From Bufo bufo (taxonomy: Eukaryota > Chordata > Amphibia > Anura > Bufonidae), in NCBI RefSeq assembly GCF_905171765.1, contig NC_053397.1, forward strand, positions 6,528,946 through 6,592,945: a stretch of 64,000 nucleotides of DNA, written 5' to 3'. The stretch's first letter is position 1. Each line of letters begins with the position of its first letter. Below the pieces are notes generated by a model. The model saw only the letters and a program-made list of their open reading frames with translations. It was not told the origin of the DNA and made no database searches. The translations under genes were made by a program, and so were the position numbers. Shown piece after piece: positions 54,986 to 64,000 of the stretch.

Positions 54986-56034
54986 CACTCACCTAAAGAA
55001 TTATTAGGAACACCTGTTCTATTTCTCATTAATGCAATTATCTAGTCAACCAATCACATGGCAGTTGCTTCGATGCATTTAGGGGGGTGCTCCTGGTCAA
55101 GACAATCTCCTGAAATCCAAACTGAATGTCAGAATGGGAAAGAAAGGTGATTTAAGCAATTTTGAGTGTGGCATGGTTGTTGCTGCCAGACGGGCCGGTC
55201 TGAGTGTTTCACAATCTGCTCAGTTACTGGGATTTTCACGCACAACCATTTCTAGGGTTTACAAAGAATGGTGTGAAAAGGGAAAAACACCCAGTATGCG
55301 GCCGTCCTGTGGGCGAAAATGCCTTGTGGATGCTAGAGGTCAGAGGAGAATGGGCCGACTGATTCAAGCTGATAGAAGAGCAACGTTGGCTGAAATAACC
55401 ACTCGTTACAACCGAGGTCTGCAGCAAAGCATTTGTGAAGCCACAACACGCACAACCTTGAGGCGGATGGGCTACAACAGCAGAAGACCCCACCGGGCAC
55501 CACTCATCTCCACTACAAATAGGAAAAAGAGGCTACAATTTGCACGAGCTCACCAAAATTGGACTGTTGAAGACTGGAAAAATGTTGCCTGGTCTGATGA
55601 GTCTCGATTTCTGTTGAGACATTCAAATGGTAGAGTCCGATTTTGGCGTAAACAGAATGAGAACATGTATCCATCCTCTGATGGCTACTTCCAGCAGGAT
55701 AATGCACCATGTCACAAAGCTCCAATCATCTCACATTGGTTTCTGGAACATGACAATGAGTTCACTGTACTAAAATGGCCCCACAGTCACCAGATCTCAA
55801 CCCAATAGAGCATCTTTGGGATGTGGTGGAACGGGAGCTTCGTGCCCTGGATGTGCATCCCTCAAATCTCCATCAACTGCAAGATGCTGTCCTATCAATA
55901 TGGGCCAACATTTCTAAAGAATGCTATCAGCACCTTGTGGAATCAATGCCACGTAGAATTAAGGCAGTTCTGAAGGCAAAAGGGGGTCCAACACCGTATT
56001 AGTATGGGGGCACTAATAATTCTTTAGGTGAGTG
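54986..56034 (+). mobile_element. DD36E Tc1-like transposon (Incomer-like), internally deleted
   Basis: CACTCACCTAAAGAATTATT at left and AATAATTCTTTAGGTGAGTG at right, with TA on each side (54984-54985, 56035-56036). The inserted target is the PLE UTR: the opposite PLE copy lacks it at the equivalent AACATA site. The transposase has a deletion and a frameshift. Confidence 0.9.
55134..56002 (+). pseudogene. DD36E Tc1-like transposase, inactivated
   Basis: It starts MGKKGDLSNFECGMVVAARR at 55134. Helix-turn-helix LSVSQSAQLLGFSRTTISRV is followed by the GRPR-like CGRKCLVD and VAWSDESRFLL (first Asp). Sequence then jumps from RFWRKQNEN directly to MYPSSDGYFQQDNAPCH, losing roughly 50 residues normally present between the first and second catalytic Asp. 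A one-base loss near 55775 shifts the frame before SPDLNPIEHLWDVVEREL (Glu; 55775-56002). Counting across the shift, 36 residues separate the second Asp from Glu, the spacing of the DD36E (Incomer) group. Not functional. Confidence 0.88.
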
Positions 56035-56661
56035 TATGTTAATACATATTTAGTATTGAGACATAGTTTGGGGGCGTGACTCCTATAGTAGACAATATAA
56101 TGTATCTAGTCGGAGGGGGAAGTAAAACAAACAAACAAACAATATCTAAAAAAAATTATGAAAAAGGTGATAAAAATAACACAAAAAAAACTATGAACAA
56201 ATAAAGGGAGCATGGCCGCTAGTAGTAGTTGGCCGCATTGTATCTATGTTGGAGGAATTTCAGTCACATTGTTATTTTGTTATTTTGTACTGATTAGAAA
56301 TCATGAGGGCAGGATGAGGGGATATATTCATAGTTTGTATCTCTATATTCAGTTATATTAATGGTGATTTCTAGGTCTTTGTTTGTTGTTTTTTTATCTT
56401 TATATTGATGGTAGATTTTTAATGGAGATTATATTATTTTTTATTTTATTTTATTTATTTGTCGGTTTTATAGAAGTAGCAGGTATGTGGTGAGTATTAA
56501 TTTGATGTTTTTTTTATTTATGTTTATATTATCATTTTGGTTATTTCATTAAGGCCATTGGGGCAAGGGTGTTTAGCTGATAGATCCAGTAGATCTCCCG
56601 TTTCTGTAGAAGATCGAATCTGTTGTAGGGGTTGGGTGGTATATAGTCTATTGGGGTAATT

Positions 56662-57075
56662 TTAATGGAGTGTAGTTCTTTTTCTGGGGTAATTAGAACA
56701 ATGTCTGGATAGGCTATGTTTGGTGTATTGTTTTTGTATGTTGTGTCGGTGTTGGTTTAGGCGGCAATGTAATGCTTGAGTGGTGCGCCCTACGTATTGT
56801 AAACCACATTGACATTCAATCATGTATATGACGTATGTGGATTGGCATGTTAGGTGGTGCTTGATGTTAAAGGAGGTTTTGTTCGCATATGAGGAGAAAG
56901 AAGTTCTATTGTGTGAGATGGTTTTATAGCAGAGACAACGAGAGCTGTTAAATTTGTAGCTGCCTGCTTTCCTGGTTATTAATTGGGCGTGACCCTTCTG
57001 GTGGTGTCTCGGTTTTCTTGGTGCCAGAAATCTACTGGATAATGATAATATAAACCTAAATTTAAAAAATTCCAA
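56662..57075 (-). pseudogene. PLE GIY-YIG endonuclease domain (C-terminal part)
   Basis: The 137-codon minus-strand frame contains KTSFNIKHHLTCQSTYVIYM, then IECQCGLQYVGRTTQALHCR and LNQHRHNIQ. VIYMIEC...LQYVG is the GIY-YIG motif; the Arg and the downstream NQH/HRHNI helix are in place. In Penelope-like elements this nuclease follows the reverse transcriptase and cuts the target. Upstream Cys-rich linker (SSRCLCYKT) fits the Neptune-like group. The reverse transcriptase itself is missing, because the copy is truncated at 57075, so no active protein is expected. Confidence 0.85.
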
Positions 57076-57537
57076 TTAATACTCACCACATACCTGCTTT
57101 TTCTATAAAACCGACAAATAAATAAAATTTAATAAAATTATATAATATAATCTCCATTAAAAATTTACCATCAATATAAGGGTAAAAAAAAAAACAAAGA
57201 CCTGGAAATCACCATTAATATAATGGAATATAGAGATACAAACTATGAATATATCCCCTCATCCTGCCCTCATGATTCCTAATCAGTACAAAATAACAAT
57301 GTGACTGAAATTCTTCCAACATAGATACCTACCCAGATACTATGTGACCAACTACTATTAGCAGCCATGCTCCCTTTATATGTTCATAGTTTTTTTTTAT
57401 TTTGATCACCTATTTTATTATTATTTTCTTATGTATTGTTTTACTTCCCCCTCCAACTAGATACAATATATTGTCTACTATAAGAGTCACACCTGCAAAC
57501 TATGTCTCAATACTAAATATATATGAACATATGTTAA

Positions 57538-57867
57538 AGGGAATCTGTCACCGGGATTTTGTGTATAGAGCTGAGGACATGGGCTGCTAGATCGCCGCTA
57601 GCACATCCGCAATACCCAGTCCCCATAGCTCTGTGTGCTTTAATTGTGTAAAAAAAACCGATTTGATACATATGCAAATTAACCTGAGATGAGTCCTGTC
57701 CGTGGCTCATCTTAGGGACAGGACTCATCTCAGGTTAATTTGCATATGTATCAAATCAGGTTTTTTTACACAATAAAAGAACACAGAGCAATGGGGACTG
57801 GGTATTGCGGATGTGCTAGCGGCCATGTCCTCAGCTGTATACACAAACTCCCGGTGACAGGTTCCCT
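57538..57867. mobile_element. TTAA MITE (Kolobok-like) in the plus PLE copy
   Basis: TTAA at 57534-57537, ends AGGGAATCTGTCACCGG and CCGGTGACAGGTTCCCT. The arms (GAGCTGAGGACATGG..., GATGAGTCCTGTC...) pair along most of the length. The right TTAA is probably the one at 61387-61390, displaced by the L1. Confidence 0.75.
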
Positions 57868-60800
57868 TTTTTTATTTTTTTTATTTGACAACTTTATTAG
57901 TATACAGGGAGTAAAAGTACACAAATCAAAATTAACATTTAATATAGTTAGTTTACTCCATTTTCTCCCCCCAATCCCATTTTTTTTTTACCCCCTTCCC
58001 CCACCCCCACCTGAGATGCATCTACTGTCCTCCCTCCCCCTCCCACCTCGAGAAGAGTAGGGGGAAGGGAAGAGAGAAGAGTAAGAGGAACGAAAAGAAG
58101 AAGAGGGGGGAAAAAAAAAACCACATTACTAAATTCAGCATAAAGGCCTATCAGAACTTCCACCCTTCCCATATCTTATTCCATTTTTCTAATCCACCTC
58201 TATACTTATACAGAATCCGTTCATAGTTTTTGATCTTATTAACCAGATTTATCCAGATATTCACTTCTGGAGTATGGCGTGCAAACCAACTACGACTGAT
58301 CAACAATCTGGCCAGTAGTAGTATTCTACCCAATAGAATCTTTTTCTTTTATGGATAGTTAATGTGGACAAATCATTCAGTAAGAACAATTGTGGGTCAA
58401 GAGATATACATACTTTTAGTTTGTGGTTAAGGAGATTTTTAATACCATTCCAGTATACTGCCAGACCTGGGCAGAGCCACATCATGTGGAGATAATCCGC
58501 TCCTTCATTATCACAACGAGGGCACTTGGAGGTATCTCTTAATCCACACTTGTTTAACCAAGTGGGAGTAACATAAAGTCTATGGTAAATATTAAACTGT
58601 GTTAGAACGTGATTAAAATTGTGAGAAAGTACATCTAAATTAGTAAAGATACTCCCCCATCCCACCAGCTTTATATTTGGACAGTCCGTCTCCCAGGCCC
58701 TTTGTCCTGGTGATTGTGTCTCGGAGAAACGTGACTTAATTAGTAATTTATATATATTTGAAATCTTCCTTCTTGTGATATCTTCCCTAGCCATTCATTT
58801 AGTGGAGACAAAGTATCTATTTCCAATAGAGATTTATCATCCAAACTAGTAAGTGCCGACCGAAGCTGGAAATACCTAAACCATGAGAGGTTCTGTACAC
58901 TATGTGATAGTTCCGCAAACGTCTTAATTTCTTTATTCTTAACAACCTGAGTCACATATAAAATCCCATTCTTTTGGCAGAATTGATCGGTTGCTATACC
59001 ATCTAAGGTCTGTAAGTGCTTATTGTGCCAAAAAGGCGTGAATATAAGTGATCCCTTTACCCCCAACCATCCTCTAGTGATAGCCCACATTTTCATAAGT
59101 GATTTTATAGTCTCTTTATTAATCATTTGCCCGGATTCCAACAGCGTAAATATATTGTTGTACGTGGAGGCACTTACTAGGCGGCTCAGAGCTGTACTAT
59201 TTGGCCATTCATTGCACATCCATAACTGAGCTGCCATAAAGTAGCCTTTGAAGTATGGGAGGTTTAGGCCCCCACACTCCAGAGGCTTATATAGATATTC
59301 TAGTTTGAGTCTCACTCGTTTTCTTCCCCAGACTAAGTCATTAATTATTCTTTCCAGAAGTTTAAAATATTTATCTTCTATCTATATAGGTGTATTTCTA
59401 AGAACATAGAGAAATTGAGGTAGGATTACCATCTTAACCAGCGAGACTCGGTCAGCTCTAGATGAGGGGGAGTCTCAACCAGATCCCAACTTTTGCCCTG
59501 GTTTTCGTTATCAATGGAATCAGATTAAGTTCTACAAGATTTTCAACCTTGGGGGATATCGTCATGCCCAGATATTGAAAGGTGTCGACAACGTCTAACT
59601 GAGTTAGAAGGGACTCTTTTTGCGGCAAAGGTTCTATTGGCATCAGGGTTGTCTTTGACCAATTTATATCTAGGCCTAATACCTCACCGAATAATTTAAC
59701 CAAACAAATAATTCTTGGAACATTTATTTCTGTATCATCTATAAAAAAAAGGACATCGTCCGCATATAGAGAAATATGATCTTCCTCTCTTAATGTTCCA
59801 AACCCTTTGATTTGGGCATCTTGCCTAATGGCCAACGCCAGGGGCTCAATATAAATATCAAATAGGAGGGGAGATAGTGGGCAACCCTGTCGGGTACCTC
59901 TCTTTAGATCAAAACTAGTAGTGAGGCTCCCATTAAGACTCAACTTAGCTGTAGGATGTCTATACAGAGATTTAGTAATATTTATGAATCTCTCCCCGAA
60001 GCCCATCCTGGCCAGCACCTTCCAGAGGAAACGCCACCTCACCCTGTCGAAGGCCTTAGAGGCATCTAAAGACAGGATGGAGCGAGCTGATCCCCCAGGA
60101 GCCTGAATGTTAGCAAAAAGACAATGAAGGTTATGGTGAGTACCCTTATTTGGAATAAAGCCGTTCTGATCTGGATAGACGATGGAGGAGATGACCCCAG
60201 AAAGTCTTGATGCCAAAATCCTTGCAAGGAGTTTTACATCGGTGTTCAACAATGAGATCGGTCTATAAGATCCCATATCTGTGGGGTCCTTATCTTTTTT
60301 CGGAATTAGAATTATTACACCTTCCATCATTGAGCCAGGCAAGTTCCCTTCTGCCACCGATTCAGCAAAGACCTCCAGGAGTTTAGGGAAAATAACCTCC
60401 CTATATTTGCTATAAAATTCGTATGGAAGTCCGTCTGAACCGGGGGTAGAGTTGGCCGAACATAATTTAATTGCCCCTTCAAGCTCCTGAATAGAGAGAT
60501 CAACCTTGAGTGCCTTCTTTTGGGCCACCGTAATAGTAGGGAAGACAATATCATCTAAATAAAAGTCCATCCTTTTCCCGTGATCTTACCATCGGCTCTA
60601 TAAATGTCCGAAAAGTTCCCTTTTTTTTCCCTTTTATTTTAAAAAGTACATTAATATCCTTTAAATGGTTAGATGAGTAGTTAGTTGGTTAGTTCAGTAG
60701 TGAACAAAAAAAAACAGTAAAGGAACAATCTCACCAGAGTTCATTTTCAGGCCTTTAGTCAGCCCAGCTGGGAGGTACGGGGAGTACGATCAAGAGGACC

Positions 60801-61386
60801 CGCAGGATTCAAGGAGCCGAGGGACCATACAGAGGGCTGCAGGAGATCGCCAACAGAAACAGATGCCCAGGCTCCGCTATCAGCACGAAGCACTCAGGAC
60901 GTGGCAACAAGCAGGCATCAACAGCCACAGGTGGACCCAGGAGGCACCAGGAAGCGGACCCAGGAGGACAAGGCAACAGAGAACCCAGACCCAACGTAAC
61001 CGCTCCAGCACCGATCCCCACCGGCCAAACAAATGAGGGGAGGAAGCCAAAGTCCCAGACAGTCAGCGATCAGATCCGGTCCAGGCAGAAGCAGAGAGCG
61101 AAGCCACCAGGCGACCAAACTCCAGCGGTCCCGGCCAACCCACAGTCAAAGCGGGGAGACAAGAAGGAGGGGGCCAAACGAGGAGGGAGGCTCAGTCCTA
61201 AGCAGCACGAGGAAAGCAGGTGGAGAGAGCAGGTGGAGGGAGGAGAGACACCAAACAGCAACTCAGGGAGGATCGATCCACGCATACTCCGATCGGGTAA
61301 GCTGGAGAGGAGAGCAGAGACACCACAGTCAGGAGTCGGCAATCAGCGGGGCAGCCGAACAGCAGGAGGAGGGGAAGGCGTGACAT
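57868..61386 (-). mobile_element. L1-clade LINE, internally deleted, minus strand
   Basis: A poly-T run at 57868-57894 is the 3-prime tail. ORF2 reverse transcriptase and C-terminus occupy 60620-58150. A GC-rich 61386-60640 segment with many CTG/CCT motifs on the minus strand resembles an L1 5-prime UTR. ORF1 and the endonuclease are missing. With this reading the outer TTAA and PLE sequences rejoin cleanly. An alternative is an L1 truncated at ~60614 with GTTCCCTTTTTTT duplicated (57861-57873, 60615-60627), leaving 60628-61386 as a separate sequence. Confidence 0.6.
58300..60620 (-). pseudogene. L1 ORF2 reverse transcriptase and C-terminal region, broken
   Basis: 60570-59458 is open: GSDGLPYEFYSKYREVIFPK, GSYRPISLLNTDVKLLARIL, SLDASKAFDRVRWRFLW, RGTRQGCPLSPLLF and SLYADDVLFF (YADD intact), then LGLDINWSKTTLMPI. 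Upstream codons (FSDIYRADGKITGK) continue in another frame to about 60620. An in-frame stop near 59390 breaks VWGRKRVRLKLEYLYKPLEC GG-type sequence, and 59315-58740 and 58794-58300 carry the rest, ending in a CPRCDNEGADYLHMMWLCPG zinc-knuckle region. The L1 clade rather than Tx1 fits the motif wording. Confidence 0.85.
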
Positions 61387-61651
61387 CTCACGTCATCACA
61401 TCATCCCTTTAAATGTGACCCCAAGCACACCCCCTGACATCTCATACACAGAGCTTCTTGTCAGCACACCCAGAAGCAGAGCGGCATCCTGAAGAGATAG
61501 TGCCTTCATTAACAACCCTAGACAGATCAGTCTGGCAAAATCTGCCAACAACATTATGACTCTAGCCACAAAGGGGTCGCAGCACACGCTGGTATGCGCT
61601 GCGCTAGGTGCTTCCTTTATAGCTACCCGCACCCTTTGCACCTTACCTGAG

Positions 61652-62105
61652 GGTTTTCTAGTGGTGATATATAATCAGTTCTCACCTCTCCTGTCTTCTC
61701 CCCTGTCCTTATACTATAAACAGCGATAAGCAGGGTTTTCTAGTGATGATAATCAGTCCTCACCTCCCCTGTCTTCTCCTTTGTCTTTATATTATAAACA
61801 GCGATAAGCAGGGTTTTCTAGTGATGATAGATAATCAGTCCTCACCTCCCCTGTCTTCTCCTTTGTCTTTATATTATAAACAGTGATAAGCAGAGTTTTC
61901 TAGTGGTGACAGATAATCAGTCCTCACCTCTCCTGTATTCTCTCCTGTCCTTATACTATACACAGTGATAAGTAGGGTGTTCTAGTGATGATAGATAATC
62001 AGTTCTCACCTCTCCTGTCCTTATACTATAAATAGTGATAAGCAGGGTGTTCTAGTGGTGATAGATAATCAGTCCTCAACTGTCCTGTGTTCTCCTGTGC
62101 ACATG
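61652..62105. repeat. ~80-bp minisatellite, block 4
   Basis: The same unit as 51262-53828 (GATAATCAGTTCTCACCTCT, CAGCGATAAGCAGGGTTTTC type), ~6 copies. Together with blocks 1-3 it was one array, opened by the PLE pair with loss of part of one unit. Confidence 0.95.
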
Positions 62106-62271
62106 TTCAGTAGTGAAGACCAGTGGAGGAAGTTTACTACTTGGCATGCCTGCCATGCAGAGGAGGAAGTTGTTAGGCAACAGTCTATGTCCGCCGCTGG
62201 CCCGCTTTCCTTGGCAGCTCTCCATTGACTATGTGTGATTCGAGACTAGTACTTAGTTAACTTTTCTTGAG
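62106..62271. other. No feature recognised
   Basis: Short single-copy-looking stretch between the minisatellite and the foldback. Confidence 0.3.
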
Positions 62272-62287
62272 CACTGTTAGAGTTAAT

Positions 62288-62751
62288 TCAATGTGAGAGA
62301 GAATCTAAATCGCACATCCTCAATACTATGCTTTTGATATGAACAACTGTTTAACATTACAGTATGATACAGCGTGACTATACAGCGCTATTGTCAATCT
62401 ATTGCTGTGCACTATTAGGAGGCATTAGTATACAGTTTGATCAAAGAGCATAGGCCCACTTACCACGACAAGGTTGCCTCTTTCAAGTGGGGACCTACTC
62501 TAGCTTTGGCGCGGCACAGTGCGGCGACCGTCGCGCCCCCACACCGCTCCAGCAGGCAACGGGACCCAGCAGCCGTAAGTGGGCTTATGCTCTTTGATCA
62601 AACTGTATACTAATGCCTCCTAATAGTGCATAGCATAAGATTGACAATAGTGCTGTAGAGCCATGTCTTATCTTGCTGTAGTTTTTCAGTTGTTTTATCA
62701 AAGCATAGTTATGAGGATGTGCGATTTAGATTCTCTCTCACATATTGAATA
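62288..62751. mobile_element. Foldback with a 16-bp direct repeat, probable PLE head-to-head pair
   Basis: The arms 62288-62462 and 62577-62751 are complementary, both ending outward in GGATGTGCGATTTAGATTCT plus CTCTCACA. The 16-bp CACTGTTAGAGTTAAT lies at 62272-62287 and 62752-62767. The outward ends resemble PLE 3-prime termini. The GC-rich centre (62463-62576) is not repeated. PLE assignment is tentative. Confidence 0.5.
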
Positions 62752-62767
62752 CACTGTTAGAGTTAAT

Positions 62768-63480
62768 CCTTCATTCTTGCAATGTGTCTGGCTGTTGACT
62801 AAGGTGCTAATTAACCTTCCGATTTAGCTGGGCTGGTTGTCCCAACCCCTTGCTTGAGGTTTCCGAGTGTCTAGTAACCAGTAAAGGTGGGATTTGTTGT
62901 CTGACTACTCGTGTACTCCATCTAACCCAGGGGTGCACAACCCGGGGCCCCCAGAGGTTGGGATCATGGGATCAGCTGTATTTCTGCCCGGAGGGCCGCA
63001 CAATTGCCGAATTACAGCTCCTGCTCCTGCACTGTTGCAGGAGCAGGACAGTCCCCCGCTGTCAGTGACAGCGGGAGAGCCGAGGAGAAGGCAGAAGAGG
63101 TTTATCAGGGCTTCTGCCTTTTCCACAGTTAGGTGAGCGGCACGCTGAACAGTTTAGACCCGGCGATCAACGGGTGTCGGGGCAGAGGAGTGCAGAGCCT
63201 CATCAGCTCTGCCCTGTACAGAAGCCTGTTTTCCCCTGTAACTGGGGCTCCTTTGGATGCTCCAGTTACAGTGGAAACAGTGCAAAAAAAATAATAATCT
63301 GTGTCCCCATAGGTCTTTTATGGACAAATTATATGGCAAATATATAAAAGAAGTTTAAAATAAAATTCTAAACAATAATAAAATACAAATAAAAGGTGCA
63401 AAAAAAGGTGCAAAAAAATATAATAAAAAGTCAGTGTCCCCCAGAGGTCTTTTAAAGACCTATCGCTGCATATATATATA
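62768..63480. other. Non-coding, possible hAT-type terminus
   Basis: CAGGGGTGCACAACCCGGGG at 62929 resembles a hAT terminus; no right end or 8-bp duplication found. GCTCCTGCTCCTGCACTGTT/TGCAGGAGCAGGA is a local hairpin. Two GTCTTTTA-type repeats (63313, 63450) are separated by A-rich sequence. Confidence 0.3.
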
Positions 63481-64000
63481 CAGTGGGATGCGAAAGTTTG
63501 GGCAACCTTGTTAATCGTCATGATTTTCTTGTATAAATCGTTGGTTGTTACAATAAAAGATGTCAGTTAAATATATCATATAGGAGACACACACAGTGAT
63601 ATTTGAGAAGTGAAATGAAGTTTATTGGATTTACAGAAAGTGTGCTATAATTGTTTAAACAGAATTAGGCAGGATCATACATTTGGGCACTGTTGTCATT
63701 TTATTGATTCCAAAACCTTTAGAACTAATTATTGGAACTCAAATTGGCTTGGTAAGCTCCGTGACCCCTGACCTACATACACAGGTGAATTCAATTATGA
63801 GAAGGAGTATTTAAGGGGGTCAATTGTAAGTTTCCCTCCTCTTTTAATTTTCTCTGAAGAGTAGCAACATGGGGGTCTCAAAACAACTCTAAAATGACCT
63901 GAAGACAAAGATTGTTCACCATCATGGTTTAGGGGAAGGATACAGAAAGCTGTCTCAGAGATTTCAGCTTCTGTTTCCACAGTTAGGAACATATTGAGGA
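63481..64000 (+). mobile_element. Tc1/mariner element, cut by window end
   Basis: It starts CAGTGGGATGCGAAAGTTTG after TA (63479-63480), a widespread vertebrate Tc1/mariner terminus. A transposase start follows at 63869. The remainder is outside the window. Confidence 0.85.
63869..64000 (+). pseudogene. N-terminal transposase fragment of the Tc1/mariner element
   Basis: ATG GGG GTC begins MGVSKQL and then hits a stop. In the same region NDLKTKIVHHHGLGEGYRKL continues with SQRFQL, the start of the first helix-turn-helix. A second stop lies at 63994. At least two nonsense changes, so inactive. Confidence 0.75.

Larger units (their letters stand above)
53829..57074 (-). mobile_element. PLE minus-strand copy (GIY-YIG and 3-prime UTR), 5-prime truncated
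   Basis: Read leftward it has the GIY-YIG coding end (57075-56662) and a long UTR interrupted by a Tc1 element (54986-56034). Then come a CCTGACGAAGAGGG...CTCAAAACG block (~54200-54155), a TTAAAGATT stretch and the end GCGCCCTACTCTTCCTATCT plus TTACA at 53829. It faces a plus-strand copy of the same UTR that begins at 57075. Confidence 0.8.
57075..61651 (+). mobile_element. PLE plus-strand UTR copy facing the minus copy
   Basis: 57075-57533 is an inverted match to 56510-56037 of the minus copy (ATTAATACTCACCACATACC to ACTATGTCTCAATACTAAAT). After a nested TTAA MITE and L1, 61391-61651 resumes as an inverted match to 54978-54714 (ATGTGACCCCAAG to CACCTTACCTGAGG). The last ~0.9 kb of UTR seen in the minus copy is absent. 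Thus two PLE copies are joined head to head at 57075. Confidence 0.75.

Noticed and set aside
1..64000. A new defence-like or otherwise undescribed gene system
   Set aside because: I looked for clustered unknown ORFs, shared promoters and conserved gene order. Apart from one CALHM-like gene, all long non-periodic ORFs with recognisable domains belong to known transposon families.

Overview
This 64 kb window looks like nuclear DNA from a vertebrate, most likely a frog or toad. It is AT-leaning and its coding exons are sparse. Nearly everything else is transposable elements and tandem arrays: Tx1-type and L1 LINEs, near-full-length CR1 LINEs, Penelope-like elements (PLEs), Gypsy LTR elements, several Tc1/mariner lineages, hAT, and TTAA-target DNA transposons. 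I saw no bacterial operons, no rRNA or tRNA genes and no CRISPR array.

The one convincing host gene is on the minus strand. Exon 1 (32922 to 32560) and exon 2 (23220 to 22822) join in phase 0 through consensus GT-AG sites. They encode a 253-residue, four-membrane-segment protein of the CALHM (calcium homeostasis modulator) family. The 9.3 kb intron is packed with repeats.

Layout. 1-2349: Tx1-like LINE. 2795-5594: inverted minisatellite, a Gypsy-type 5-prime LTR with a tRNA-Leu-like primer site, its first ORF, and a 92-bp satellite. 6790-7024: a 45-bp minisatellite. 7030-14290: CR1 copy 1, carrying a TTAA element (which itself carries a PLE tail) and a hAT element. 14290-19014: CR1 copy 2. 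19012-21813: a second 45-bp array split by a 1.9 kb TG...CA insertion. 21850-22640: dead Tc1. 22822-32922: CALHM-like gene. 33450-34472: mosaic duplications including a shard of CALHM exon 1. 36369-42905: a Tc1 snap-back element hosting an apparently intact DD37E Tc1-like transposon and a 4 kb TTAA element. 43606-45555: 36-bp array. 45551-48110: PLE fragments and a long inverted repeat. 49088-49535: 30-bp array. 51262-62105: a ~70/82-bp minisatellite repeatedly split by a MITE, an LTR-like unit and a large head-to-head PLE pair, which itself holds a DD36E Tc1, a MITE and an L1. 62288-62751: a small foldback. 63481-64000: another Tc1, cut by the window edge.

The elements do not form a pathway. 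What they record is insertion history: many boundaries are exact (TA, TTAA, 4-5 bp or 8 bp duplications), so relative ages can be read from the nesting. I found no convincing new molecular system. The observations most worth following are the recurrent head-to-head PLE pairs, the exon-shard mosaic upstream of the CALHM-like gene, and the intact DD37E transposase.
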